DNA of 64,000 nt from Stenopsyche tienmushanensis (lineage: Eukaryota > Arthropoda > Insecta > Trichoptera > Stenopsychidae), in assembly GCA_008973525.1 (NCBI GenBank), contig WACJ01000503.1:1922001-1986000 (forward strand), written 5' to 3'. Both the position numbers and the translations under genes were made by a program. This document shows positions 1-15,522 of the stretch, piece after piece (the first letter of the stretch is position 1; each line of letters starts with the position of its first letter). The notes under the pieces were generated by a model. It saw nothing but the letters and a program-made list of their open reading frames with translations. It searched no databases and was not told where the DNA came from.

Positions 1-234
1 ACGATTCCTCCAACGAGTGTGGAGGCTGAGGGTGCATTTTCAGCAGCAGGTTTCCTGGCTACCAAAATCAAATCCAGACGAAATACCTGATGTTTAATGT
101 TATTTGGGGGCATATTTTCAAAATAATAGTTGATTTTTTTATCAATATAATTTCTTAAACTATTGAAAATGCTGGTCCCAAGATCCCGGGACTGATCTAG
201 GGATCGAAATTTTAGCTCGGGATTGGATTCCCTA
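1..234 (+). mobile_element. hAT transposon copy A, 3' end only (broken)
   Basis: The first 90 bases read in frame as TIPPTSVEAEGAFSAAG, the hAT C-terminal dimerisation motif, and stop soon after. The element ends at the inverted terminal sequence CGGGATTGGATTCCCTA (ending at 234), preceded by CCCGGGA-rich subterminal DNA also seen in the copies at 5,965, 32,033 and 42,504. The rest lies left of the window. No active transposase can come from this piece. It sits upstream of the first visible Gdh exon, probably in a Gdh intron. Confidence 0.8.
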
Positions 235-914
235 GTTGTCTAATCTATGTATACATGTCGCTTTTCTATTTAGCTTCTAATCGCAATTCAAATGGTTTAA
301 TTTAATACAACCATGAAAAAAAAACGCTAAAATATGACTACAGGAACAATTTCGTTCCTAATCTAAATTGCTAAACTGCCCATGAATAACAACGGTGGAC
401 ATCAATTGGCGATGTGGTGGTACGTAACGAAGGTCATAATTTTTTGTCCAAACAATCCATCTAATATGTTTGCTGAAGAAAACTACTTTCAAGGTGATAT
501 CCAAGCAAGATTGCCGTTGCTATCTCGAATGCAGGCGTTAAATCATAATTCCAATCGTCTGAAATTCATGCAACTTTATGGCACACTCTTAAAGCCTCGA
601 CTGCTTGTTTTAAAGACAGAGATATTTAACTGAGTAGTTTACTCTAGTACGGAATAATTTTCGACAAAACACATGATGTAATCAGTAGCCTGTCCTTGGC
701 TGCTTCTAGTTTTCGACGTTTTTTTTAGTTCTACTATATGTCAAGTATTGTATAACGCCAGACGTTGCCAATTTTGAAGATCCGTCGAAACTTCCACTAA
801 TGAAACAAGATGAATGTAGAACTCTTCGAGCTAAATTTTAGTCGTCGTTGTGAATAGCTTCATTCATTATCAAATTTAATTTTAATAAACTTTGACGTAT
901 GTATTTGCTTTCAG
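235..914 (+). other. Gdh intron, 3' part
   Basis: AT-rich sequence between the hAT end and the Gdh acceptor (TTGCTTTCAG ending at 914). The short open frame at 382-633 has no recognisable domain and I do not call it a gene. The upstream Gdh exons (mitochondrial presequence, substrate-binding N-terminus) are not here. Confidence 0.7.
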
Positions 915-4448
<3,534 letters not shown>

Positions 4449-4975
4449 ATGTTATCAACAGCATTTTACAACTTACTATATTTTAAATGTGGTAATTTCT
4501 AAGGTTTTTATGGTCAAAACCCATCATGTAACTGTTTTTAATGTAACAGACACGAGAAACAGTGCCCCCGTAGACTGTTTCGAATTTTAAATTAATTTAC
4601 TTAACCACACATTTCGATGTGGCTTTTTTGTAGTCAAATACTCATATATTTTATATGTTAACGCACTCAAAAATATTTAATGGATGCAACATGCACTTGT
4701 GTAGTTTTCCGGTAGAAAGGCGTTATAATGGTAAAGTTTGTTCGCCCTTCGAAAGCCGGTCTATAGCTTTGTAGATTGTCCGCAGAGAGATATTAAAATG
4801 AAAAAGGTGTGCAGTTGTACTTTTGTTGATTTGTTAATGTATGAATTATGAGCAATAAGAGATAATTTATTTTCATTTTGTCTTGATGTAAAAAGAAATG
4901 TTAATTTTTGAAATTACACCAATATATATTATATTTAAGAAAAAAGTCAAATAAAATTTGCCCTAAATAACTGTT
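4449..4975 (+). other. Gdh 3' UTR with candidate poly(A) signal
   Basis: AT-rich DNA directly after the Gdh stop. AATAAA occurs at 4950-4955, a plausible cleavage signal. No other coding signal is seen. Confidence 0.55.
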
Positions 4976-5784
4976 TCATTTCATTGTTTTAACTTCTTCT
5001 TTGTGTTGTGCTCCTCACAATCCCGGTTTCTCCTGTGTGTATTTGGTTTTTTTTAGCTGGGACAAATTCTGAATTTCAACTACCTTTCGATCTTTGATAT
5101 GCATGGTTTCCTATTATGTGGCATGTAAGCAGTAAACAATCTAATTTTTCAATTGAAGGTTGATATTTCAATTACAATCTCTACTCTGATCTGGTCAACT
5201 TCCACAGAAACCTATGAGGCCTGTTACCACCAGACTCTCAAGATTTTATTGCCTTCTCTGCAAGTGTTGTGTCTACAGAATTGTCGTCATTAGGTTTTTT
5301 ATTGGGAAAATGGGGCAGTGGTTTCCTGTTGTCTTCTGCGTTGTAGAAATTCTCTCAAAGATAAGGTATTACAGTACCTTCCAGATCGGGCTGTGCTTTT
5401 GGTAAGCGGCGGGACTAACTGCTGTCTTCATGTTATGCAATGCTTCGTAGAATAAGTCCTACTACAAACTTACACCTTGCTACTCAGGTCCTTAACACTA
5501 GTTTACTAATGCTTTAAAAATCACTTAAATTGTAAATACTGTACTCTAAATTATCCGAGTGCGGATTATCCAGTTTGAAGAAATCTTGTTATACGAGGCA
5601 GAAATCACAACAAAAGTAAGATTGTAAAAATGGACCCGGATAACTTGATTACTAAAACTAGCCTGTATGGTAGGATGATCACGTATTTGCGAGCAATTCC
5701 AGTGATTCAGAAAGAGCACTCTTGTACGTTGAGCTCAAAGAGAGACAGACATGGGCGACGAGAATATTAAACTGACCACCCGGC
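4976..5784. other. Intergenic DNA with a dispersed repeat
   Basis: No gene recognised. The segment 5681-5750 (CGTATTTGCG then ATTCAGAAAGAGCA) recurs at 47,036-47,107, so it belongs to a repeat family associated with piggyBac-type ends. Confidence 0.5.
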
Positions 5785-5964
5785 TTAACCCTATGAGTTG
5801 TGAGCTAATTTAAAATCTTCATAGTCTTAAATGCTATATTTGCTTGCTTTTGCTTTTGCCTATATTTGTCATTAAAAAGGTATTTCAACGAGTAATTTAT
5901 TGAGTCTAAGTGACAAAAATACTGTATAAATAATCGGTAGGTTTCAATTACATACTCCTTTGCA
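5785..5964. mobile_element. piggyBac-like terminal fragment
   Basis: TTAA at 5785-5788 is followed by CCCTATGAGTTGTGAGC. TTAA plus CCC is the usual layout of a piggyBac target site and terminus. The same end, inverted and diverged, is at 47,287-47,320, and a relative begins near 52,462. There is no transposase in this fragment, and it runs into the hAT copy at 5,965. Confidence 0.4.
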
Positions 5965-6126
5965 ATTTGATCAAAAATTACTAATAAGTCCATTTGTTTA
6001 ATAATAAAAAAAATAGCTTGAAGGCGAAAGAATTTTATTTATTTAAGAAAAGATAAAAAATACAATTCAAAAATAGATATAATATTATTTTGAAAATATG
6101 TCCGAAATAACATTAAAGCATCGAGT

Positions 6127-6950
6127 TGTAACGTGGAGTTGGGAAATCCCCAACCAAAGAGACAGGGTTGCCGTGCAAGCCTGGAAATTTCCATTTCAAG
6201 GGAAAGAATTTCTAGAAGCGCAACGATACTCGGTTAAATGATCCATCAGTTCTCGTATCTTAACGACCATAATAAAGACTCTTGTTTATAAAAGCATCAA
6301 ATGATCGACCTTTCTGGAAGGACGATTAGCATTCCGTAGGATCAGATAACAATGATAGAACGCGCTCGAAGCGCCATATCAATTCAGCAATAGGATCAGC
6401 AGCAATCATCATAAAAATTCCGATACAACTACGCAATGCAATTGGCCTCCAGAAAGATCGATGCAAGAGAAGGGGATCATTAAACAGTGTATAAAAGAGG
6501 TGCAAGGCACCATACAGCAGCTCTCCTTGGGGAGTCGAGCTTCGGCTCGACGACCATCAAAGTCTTCTTCTCCTTCGGGAGTCGAGCTTCGGCTCGACGA
6601 CCGTCACAGTCAGTCCTGAGTCCCGAGTCCGAGTCCCTGACGTAACTTTGATTGAGCAAGTAGTGTTGAAATTCGCCTCGCAACCGTAGCCTCCATGAAG
6701 TACGAAGAATAAAATATTAAAGAAGAGACCATCTTTGAAACTCATCGTCCGAAGATCCACCATCCACCACCCCCTCCCCATTATTTGAATCCTTTTCGCC
6801 GACGTTTCGGGAGACGCGGCAGCCGTGGGTTATTGGAAAACCCGCGCTGAGGATACCGTCGCGCGCCGGAAGGATCGAAGAAAGTAAATCGACCGGTCCG
6901 CGGCGAAGATAACTGGGCCCCGAAATTCGGCAGAGGGCGCCCACGTTACA
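6127..6950 (+). repeat. Long terminal repeat, 824 bp, complete
   Basis: Starts TGTAACGTGG and ends CCACGTTACA, the short inverted TG...CA ends of LTRs, followed one base later by a primer-binding site. Inside, a block containing GAGTCGAGCTTCGGCTCGAC occurs twice in tandem (about 6533-6601). The downstream inverted partial LTR lacks the 138 bases next to the primer site. Confidence 0.8.
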
Positions 6951-6951
6951 C

Positions 6952-6969
6952 TGGTGTCAGAAGTGGGAT
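6952..6969 (+). other. Primer-binding site, tRNA-Leu type
   Basis: TGGTGTCAGAAGTGGGAT is complementary to the 3' end, including CCA, of a leucine tRNA of the CAA type as I remember it. It lies one base after the LTR end, the standard place for minus-strand priming. Confidence 0.7.
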
Positions 6970-8401
6970 AGTCAGGATTACGTCAGGGACTCGGACTCGG
7001 GACTCAGGCCTTTTTCCCGAAACGTCGGCGAAAAGGATTCAAATAATGGGGAGGGGGTGGTGGATGGTGGATCTTCGGACGATGAGTTTCAAAGATGGTC
7101 TCTTCTTTAATATTTTATTCTTCGTACTTCATGGAGGCTACGGTTGCGAGGCGAATTTCAACACTACTTGCTCAATCAAAGTTACGTCAGGGACTCGGAC
7201 TCGGGACTCAGGACTGACTGTGACGGTCGTCGAGCCGAAGCTCGACTCCCGAAGGAGAAGAAGACTTTGATGGTCGTCGAGCCGAAGCTCGACTCCCCAA
7301 GGAGAGCTGCTGTATGGTGCCTTGCACCTCTTTTATACACTGTTTAATGATCCCCTTCTCTTGCATCGATCTTTCTGGAGGCCAATTGCATTGCGTAGTT
7401 GTATCGGAATTTTTATGATGATTGCTGCTGATCCTATTGCTGAATTGATAAGGCGCTTCGAGCGCGTTCTATCATTTTTATCTGATCCTACGGAATGCTA
7501 ATCGTCCTTCCAGAAAGGTCGATCATTTGATGCTTTTATAAACAAGAGTCTTTATTATGGTCGTTAAGATACGAGAACTGATGGATCATTTAACCGAGTA
7601 TCGTTGCGCTTCTAGAAATTCTTTCCCTTGAAATGGAAATTTCCAGGCTTGCACGGCAACCCTGTCTCTTTGGTTGGGGATTTCCCAACTCCACGTTACA
7701 GAGTGTTTCGTCATTTAGTATGAATCTGATTTTGGAAGCCAGGCAACTCGCTGCTGAAAATGCACGCTCAGCCTCCACACTCATTGGAGGTATCGTCATC
7801 AGATATTTAAATGCTAGTTCGAGTTGATGATCGTGTGAGCTCCCATTATCTTAAAACACCATCAATGTAACTGATAAAATTCCTTTCTGCCGAGATACGG
7901 ATTAAAATTCGCAATATTCCCAATTTCCCGACAAATTATTTATTTCCGTCGCTGCAGATGAATACTTATATACTATATTACCTTGATGTGATTCGTAATC
8001 ATATTATGGAGGAATACAAAAATTCTGAAGCCCGTATCTATTATATTTCACATCGATATTCCCATTATTAGAGTCGAAGTGTAGTAAATACATCACCGGT
8101 AGGGAAAGGTTAATATAACAATTTGAAAAACATATATGTACTGTATATATATGTATACATAGATTAGACAGTTACTGCCCCTAGGTGTCGCCTAAGCTCG
8201 CCAATTAGTAGTTACGCCACTGTTTCCAAGCGTCCAGATTTCGGCGGGAATGTCTCGATTTAGTAGCCTTCATCGTGTTGGTGAGGTGTACGATTTCTTT
8301 TAGATAAAATTTTCAATCCCTAATTGTTCGGGCTTACATTTATTAATCCCGGGATTCATGAACACCTAAAACTGTCCGGGATCCCGGGATTGGATTCCCT
8401 A

Positions 8402-9106
8402 CTCAGCATACACTTATTATGTGGTATGGATACTAATGAACTGAGACAATAGATGTCACTAGTTTTAATAAAAGATTATGTGGCTGTAGTTGTTAAAATA
8501 GACAGTAGATGGCGTTGTCAACCCAATTCAATTAAAAATAGCCCTACGCATTTTCAACTTGTGGATTATTAGAATTTATGTAAATTAAAGTAGTAGCATC
8601 CAAAACCCCACCTACGAGTTTTGATATTATTTAACTCATATTAATAACAATAAAATAAAATTATTTTGAAATTAAAATGTCATCAGATTATAATAAAAAA
8701 ATATTAAAAACTTTATTGCAGATAAGCTAAAATTAAATGCTATTAATGAATCAACATCTTTTATATTAGTTTCATAATATGCGCATGATATAATTGATCC
8801 TATTTTATAAAAGAAGCACTACTTGTTTATTAGATTACTTCTGGTGGTTATTTTAGAACATCTATTTTATATTTGTAATACGGTGACGTAATAGACGGAT
8901 TCATGAAAGAACACTTGGCAGAGCACACAAGGCTGACTAATCACATTCTCATAAAATTTAACACTGTTGCATGCCAGGGCAGTGTTATGAATGAAGAGGA
9001 AAAATGTCTGCAAGGATACGTAAAAGGTAAATAAATAAAAAATGATAATATATCTTTTCAGAATCAATGAAGATCTGTGAATACAATGTAGTATACTAAG
9101 AAAACT
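8402..9106. other. Intergenic AT-rich DNA
   Basis: Nothing coding recognised between the hAT end and the next MITE. Short open frames lack domains and start context. Confidence 0.5.
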
Positions 9107-9302
9107 TTTTACTTTTTTTTGTGAACCCCATCCCTACATTTTACATCGTTCTTGAGACTTAATTTTTCAAACAAATACATTTTTTTGTCAAATATTGATC
9201 AAAATAGATCTTATGTTTTCTGTAAATAGTTCCACGAATCTTGTTAAAGTATAGATAACCGTTTTTTTTATATTTTCGTGGAACCCAGGTTGAGAACTGC
9301 TT
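9107..9302 (-). mobile_element. hAT-type MITE, diverged copy
   Basis: On the - strand it starts near CAGTTCTCAACCTGGGTTCC and shares long stretches (ACGAAAATATAAAA, AGAAAACAT, GATCTATTTTGA, TTTGTTTGAAAAATTAAGTC) with the element at 11,721-11,973. The far end is less clear. It has no coding capacity. Confidence 0.6.
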
Positions 9303-10788
9303 CTCTAGATGCTAAGCAGCAATATATTAATTGTGAAATTAACGTCAATAGCAAATAATTATTGCTATTAGCCCAATGATGACTTGAAAATTCTCAAATA
9401 TTGCATTCCTGTGCGCCAGGGTATCAGTCTTTAACAGTGTATGCATTTTGCTCACATATTAACGTGATCAAATACGAGAGAAGATCAAAAAACAGCATAA
9501 CATCCACAGGATTAAGATGAGGAATACAATAAAAAACAATTTTAAATATAATATTTATTTGCAATGAAATTACAAGATACACATAATATTTGGCTAAATG
9601 AAAGAACTTGAGAAACAATTGGTATTAGTTACACAAGGTTTTTCAAAAAATGAATTTTTAATTTTACTAAGAAAAAGTATAAATAACTAGAGAAAAAAAT
9701 CCATTCCATATGACTTGACCAAAGTCGTTGATAAGCAACTAAGAAATTATAACTCAAAAACTAATTTAACGATACAATCAGTAAAAAGTAATTGTGCGTA
9801 TACAATATAAAATGTAAACATGTCAAGCAAATCCAATAGCGGAAGAATGAGTGCACCTCTCAGAGAAAGAAATAGTGAGAAGATTAATTAATTCGATTTT
9901 ATTTACATCAAGTTTATAAATAATATATACACAATACTAATTTATTTTTTAGAACTTACAAAAGACATAAATCTGTTACTAATGAACTGAATTTAGCATC
10001 ACAGTAGTTCATAGTATGCTATTAACTGTTGACAGAAGATGGTGCAAATTAAATATACAACAAGAATACTAAATATTCTATGGAGGGGGCTTTTCCAAAA
10101 TGTTGCTTTAAAACTCACCTCCATATTAAACTAAGAATGTCTAGATTTCCACATTCGAAAATAGTAAGTGTATCACAAATTTTAAATTAATTTATCAGTT
10201 TATAAAATTAATATTATGAAAAAATATAATCCGATAATCTAAAATGAAAACTAACATCACACATTCATGACATTGACGAGGAATGACATATGAGATTTGT
10301 AAAAAGTTCATGACATCGGCCGTTATGCAATATTAAGTGAGAAAGATGATTTTGCAAATGACAAACAAACATGCTAAAAAAAGCAAACAAAACGACTTTC
10401 ATACTTCAGTTGCATCCAAAACAACAAGATCCAATCGATGACAATAAATACAGTGAACTGAAAAATTTTAAAAATAATTTATTCGATACTCAATATGATA
10501 ATAAAAAAATTCTCGATCTTAAAAACAATTTTAGTATGAAATTAACTAGATTTGAGTGGTTCAAGTATGCCTAAATTTAACCTATTCATAGATATGAACA
10601 AAAATATAACAATATTAATCATATTCAGTCATTATTACAATAATAACAAGGCAGCAAAAATTATACGTCAGTATAATTTGAGCGATCTACTCACTCCTTT
10701 GATGGTATATTTTACATCTATCAAAATAATAATTACCAAAAATACGGTTGGTGGAATATGGTCATAGCGATAGTAAATAATTTTGGAT
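9303..10788. other. AT-rich intergenic DNA or distal Doa 3' UTR
   Basis: No gene recognised. Small open frames at 10,371-10,767 are lysine/asparagine rich, as expected by chance in AT-rich DNA. Confidence 0.45.
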
Positions 10789-10790
10789 GG

Positions 10791-11169
10791 TTTATTGTGT
10801 TTGAATTTTCTTTGCCTTTCATTTTAAATTAATCACAAAAATGATGTTTTTACCATAATTCATATAAATTTAGTTTGTATTATTTTGCAATGCAACCAAA
10901 ACGATCAGTGAAGTAATCGATATCATAACCATCGGATAGGTCACGAGACAAGCCTGAATTTTCTTGGAGTAGGATGAATTTTGACTCTTGCATTGCATTC
11001 TACTAAATGAATATTGCTACGAACCAACAATAAATCTAGAATTATAATAGATAGATGTATGGTATGGCTGCGGCGGTGGTGGAGGTGGAGGTGGCATAAA
11101 AGAAGAGGATACAGCTTGGCCACGAGATTCCCAGCGTCCCCGTTTCCATCTTACACCTCCTGAGCTATT
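10791..11169 (-). other. Doa 3' UTR with candidate poly(A) signal
   Basis: Follows the Doa stop on the - strand. AATAAA (- strand) lies at 10,791-10,796. A GGTGG-rich tract near 11,070-11,100 is visible. The extent of the UTR is inferred. Confidence 0.4.
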
Positions 11170-14100
11170 TCATCTCGACAAGCTATGAGAACGCTCACGA
11201 TTGTCTTCGCTCACGTCACTACCTAGACAAAAGAGAATAGTATTAATGTGGAAAAAATTAGAATAGAAAATTGTTTTATTCAATCTTATAACAATACAGT
11301 TAATATTTCAATTATGCTGGTAATAACAAAATTTTGAGTAGAGTTAAAAGCTTGTATTGTAATTTAATTTCAGAAAAATAAATATACCAAGCCTTTGATG
11401 TGGCGGAATGCGCTGAAAAAAAGGATGCCGAAGTGCCTCACGAAGCGTTATCCTTTCTGAAGGTCTGTATTCCAGCATACGTCCGACGAGTTCTAATAAC
11501 TGTCTATGTTCTTCATCATCGCTTTCTAAGTACCTCTGAAAATTAACAAGATCAAAATATACATATAAATGATAAACACGTATGTATTAAATTTGGACAT
11601 GAGTGTCGTAATGGTCGGATTGAATTTCCACTGAAAGAGCACTGATACATAACATGCAAGATTATGAAGGATAAACAAAATGTATCAATTCCTTATTGAG
11701 CATTAGATGTGTGTTTAGACCAGCGGGTGTGCGAAGCCATTACCGGGGGTCCGCGAAAATATAAAATTATCTATACCTAAACAAGATATTTTCGTGGAAT
11801 TATTTTCAGAAAACATTGTAAGATCTATTTTGACCAAGAAATGATTGTTTGTTTGAAAAATTAAGTCATAAGGGTTATTATAGGGTCCGCCAAAAAAATG
11901 TGTTCAAGAGGAGGTCCGCAAAAGAAATTTTACTCAAGAAGGGGTCCGCAGACTACAAGTTTAAGAACCGCTGGTTTAGACAATAATATGTTTCGATAAC
12001 ATGTTTTTATTTAAAAATTATGTTTTATATTTTCCATTGTGTGGTATTTTTGAAAGAAGTCTGCAATGCGTAGTCCTGGTTTTTGACTACACTTCTTTCG
12101 AAGTATTATTTTGGAATATCTTAACACACCAGAATGCCTAATTACAATCAAGCGTAATTTGTAAAGATTTATTGAAATGCTGCTAAGTTTCTCCGAAGCT
12201 TGTCGATTTCTTCACTCTCAAAAAGCGACTGACTCATCACAGTATTTTGCATGGCGAGTGTGAAACAACTACATATTTTTATATTGAGTTTCGTTATCTC
12301 TGATTTTTCGGAGCAATGTCTCGGTTCATGATCGCTTAGACACTTAAGAGCATTTAGAAAAGTTATAAATTAATACACGAATGAATAGAGTTAAGATTCA
12401 TACGGTTCCTTGTGTGGTGGCTGAGAGCAGACAAACGACCGCAAGGGTTAATAAAAGATAAAAGTATGTCAACATCACACTAAAATATAACACATCTTGT
12501 AATGGCATCTGCATATAGTCATATAAAGATCTGATCTTATCAATAAATAAATATATTAAAACTGGACAAGAAAAAAAATCTATTTCAAGAACGAGTTTAG
12601 TATATATATAAATGAAGCCGAAAAGTATTTATTTTAATATGTTTAATCAACAGAAATAAGGAAAGTTTTTTAAAATTATTTATTTTGCCTTCAGATTCTT
12701 CTCCACAAAGATATAATGCGCCATAGATGCAGATGTCATTATTAAATGGTTAAATCAATATGGATTTGTACTTACAAGTAATGGTTTACAATTTTCCCTA
12801 ACATATCTGCCTGCTGAACTCTTTTCCTCCCAATCTAATTTACCATGATAGAAATATCGTGTCCTACTTTTACGGGCCATTCTGAAATGTAACATGTTGA
12901 TTATTTAAAACAATGCAATACAAATAATGCTCAAATACAATAATATCAAATCTAAGTAATACCTATGAGGAATAGTTCCCAATATTCTCTCCATCATTGC
13001 TAGGTGTTCCCGATTATCATGGGTTTGGAAGAGAGTTGTACCATGATACAACTCAAACATAATACATCCAATTGACCATACATCACAGGGTTGAGCCCAT
13101 CCCAGCTCTATAAATCATATAATAGAAAGGCTTAAGATATTCCAATGTGTATTAATGGGAAAGAAAGAGTACTCAATGTAAATAATGAACAAACCTAATA
13201 TGACTTCAGGTGCACGGTAATGTCTCGTTGACACAATGGTACTATGGTGCTCCATGTCAAAAGTTGCACTACCAAAATCAATTAATCGTACATCACTTCG
13301 TTTAACCCGTCTGAAATCCTTCCTCTGAAATAAAAAGTCACAACAATATAATTTAATTTGAAAAAATAAAGCTTTATTTAAATAAAGGATTATTTTATAT
13401 CTAAAAAACAATCAAAGATTAGATGATTATTAAACACGCAAACAATTACCCTGTAGCAGATGATTGAAAAACAATATATTTACCTTTTCTGGATTATAAG
13501 ATATATCATAATCAGAATCTACAAAGAGAATATTTTCTGGTTTGAGATCCGTGTGAGTGAGCTGATGTTCATGTAAAAATAATACAGCATAGATGAGCTG
13601 GTATGAAATATGTCGAACATGATCTATCGGATAGCCTTGATAATCGTTATCTTTCTGCAAAATAATTAAAGGGATAAAATAAACAATCCTCTTTTAAAGA
13701 GCATTTACATTAAAATGTTTTTAAACAGAGATAAGAAAAAAATAATTACCAAAAAATCAAAAACGCTTCTGCCTAACATTTCAAATGCAATACACATATG
13801 TCCATGGTATTCAAACCAATCCAGCATTTTGACACAAAGGCTAAGAAGAAGAAAAATAAGATTTACTACAAATACTATAGGTATAAAATAAAATTGCAAC
13901 ATAATTTTGAGCACTTACTGTTTGCAATCAGGATCAAGATCGGCTAACTTTTCTAAGACAATTATTTCTAATTTTGCTGCATCGTAATACTTTTCTACGT
14001 TCTTTATTATTTTCAACGCCATGTTGTGTTCCCTAAACATGAGAATGTAAATTAGTGTTGTTTAAATCTGACACAAATAAATGCACATTTAATTCTTTTT

Positions 14101-15492
14101 TATTTCAATAAGTGAGAAAAATGCAATAATGCTATATATATGATGAAAAAGAATGTGATTTTTAAAACTCCATTATCTTATACGCTTCTAATGGCTGCTA
14201 TTACGATACTTAAATTATTTTTCTGGTTAGCTTCTCGAAGTGAAGTAAATTGAAATTTAAAATTCAGTTGTATTAATTAAATTACCATTTCATACTCGAC
14301 CTATCATTTATTTCGCGACAAAAGATAAACTGAGAACTGCAAGTTATACAAATTGGCAAAAACAGAAAATAGCAATATCAGGACACGTTTGAAGATTGGC
14401 ACAGTTTTAAAAAATATTTTTTCAAATGCCTTTCAACATTTTTCACTTTATAGATAAAAACCTCTCTGAAATGGAATGATTAGAATATATTAAGATATAA
14501 AATACATTCACGCGAAGGCTAATCAATTCAGTCGATAGATGCTATAGAGACTTACGTTTCCAAATCTTTCACCTCGACGACTTTTCCGAATGTACCTTCA
14601 CCGAGAGTTGTCAAGATTTTATCTGAAAGAAAACAATCAAAAATACTATTAGACAAATAACAAATAAAATATTATCATTTACACAATATCAATTGCCTTG
14701 GATGTTCATAATAGAATCACATATTTAATGTGATGAGTTAAGTGAGCAATTCAAATAACCAAACGTTAACTAATATTACAAAATTTACATTTAGTCCATT
14801 TAACTTTCTCAGTACAACGAGGTACACTCATTGAGATACATACACTCTTTACGTACACATGAATAAAAACTTTTTTCATAGAGACACAAATGCGAGATTC
14901 TAACTGACTGAAAAAGATTGAATAAACAAAATAAATGGAAATATCAAATAAGGCAACATTTATATTTAAAACTAAACAACTGATTTCGAATTGTTCTGTT
15001 ATTGCAAAATCAAACATCAAAATTTAAAAAAAAAACAATTAACTTCACAGGTTATCATAGTAACATCTGGTGTTCAATCCTGTCAATCCTAAATTCATTG
15101 AAAATTTAAAATCAATCAAAGCGAGACACGTCATAGACTAGAACAGTAATACTCATCGTCCGGCGGTATATTGCGTGCAAACAAAATTATTGCACAGAAT
15201 ATGTTCAAAATCAGGATTGCACACGTATGTCCGACGGTTTAATTTTTCTTTTTTAAATTAAAGTCACTTAGAAATGTTCACTTGGATATTGATGCATATT
15301 AGAGATTTAAAAAAAAACTAAGAATTCAGTCTAGACGCGGAACGACATACTGTTATATGTTCTTATTGATTATTTGTATATAATAATTATCTCATTTTGT
15401 TGAAGGCACGAACATCTGTCTCCCATAACGTATCCAGGCCAGTAGACCAGATGTCCGTCCGCATCGTCCATGACCACGCGCGCCCGCGAGCT
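11170..15492 (-). CDS. Doa: DOA/CLK LAMMER protein kinase, shared catalytic exons
   Basis: Nuclear/cytoplasmic dual-specificity kinase of the CLK family that phosphorylates SR splicing factors. Exons in transcript order: 15492-15414, 14622-14556, 14032-13919, 13840-13750, 13654-13484, 13324-13195, 13107-12963, 12881-12776, 11535-11388, 11222-11170. They total 1104 bp, exactly 368 codons with TGA, and every phase matches. Counting from the first shared codon: [12 protein letters not shown] leader, glycine loop GEGTFGKV at 34-41, ATP lysine in MALK at 56, catalytic HTDLKPEN with Asp153, DFG at 190-192, APEVIL, then the family signature [11 protein letters not shown] at 251-261, and the C-terminus RERSHSLSR. 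The first exon starts in phase 0 and is the common acceptor for several N-termini. Its donor (GATGTTCGT) is weak but gives the expected Tyr-Lys join. The - strand is certain; expression of each isoform is inferred. Confidence 0.96.
11721..11973. mobile_element. hAT-type MITE in a Doa intron, 8-bp TSD
   Basis: 253 bp with ends CAGCGG and CCGCTG, flanked by perfect 8-bp duplications GTTTAGAC (11,713-11,720 and 11,974-11,981). An 8-bp duplication and CAG-type ends indicate the hAT superfamily. The right half carries degenerate GGGGTCCGC repeats. It is non-coding and lies between the last two long Doa exons. A diverged relative is at 9107-9302. Confidence 0.85.
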
Positions 15493-15522
15493 CTGTAGAA
15501 GCAGCCACGAGGTCACAGGCAT
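15414..15522 (-). CDS. Doa: Alternative Doa start giving a short isoform (candidate)
   Basis: If transcription begins in the CpG-rich DNA just upstream, the first shared exon extends past its acceptor (CTTCTACAG) to an in-frame ATG at 15,522-15,520. This gives a protein starting MPVTSWLLLQ before the [10 protein letters not shown] leader. An in-frame TGA at 15,612-15,610 closes the frame upstream, as expected for a start exon. The product would be about 377 residues: the kinase domain with almost no N-terminal extension. Insect Doa is known to use several promoters, so this fits. No transcript evidence is available; the same bases also work as a normal internal exon. Confidence 0.45.

Larger units (their letters stand above)
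6127..7700. mobile_element. Inverted-LTR palindrome (foldback of an LTR retrotransposon)
   Basis: Two arms of equal length, 6127-6812 and 7015-7700 (686 bp each), are near-identical inverted copies. I noted two substitutions (near 6350 and 6376 against their partners). The 202-bp loop holds the rest of the left LTR and a primer-binding site. Both outer ends begin TGTAACGTGG, and GAGT flanks each side (6123-6126, 7701-7704) as a 4-bp target duplication. The unit therefore integrated with two U3-type ends. It encodes no gag or pol. The matching short open frames in both arms are palindrome copies, not genes. Confidence 0.85.
5965..8401 (-). mobile_element. hAT transposon copy B, split by an LTR palindrome
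   Basis: The left part (5965-6126) matches the interior of the copy at 42,504. The right part (7701-8401) carries the dimerisation motif TIPPMSVEAERAFSAASCLASKI on the - strand and ends at GGATTGGATTCCCTA. An inverted-LTR element (6127-7700) is inserted exactly in the transposase remnant, so the open frame at 7590-7799 is a chimera of hAT and LTR sequence. The left terminal repeat is missing, so the element cannot be mobilised as a unit. Only the last 30 or so residues of the transposase remain. Confidence 0.8.

Noticed and set aside
382..633. 83-codon + strand frame before the first visible Gdh exon
   Set aside because: Does not match the expected N-terminal Gdh sequence and has no domain; intron.
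6480..7347. Paired identical 67- and 74-codon open frames
   Set aside because: They are the two arms of the palindrome read on opposite strands; no protein motif.
6127..7700. Palindrome as an assembly artefact
   Set aside because: The arms differ at a few bases, the flanks are different, and a 4-bp target duplication brackets the whole unit. Not excluded without reads, but unlikely.
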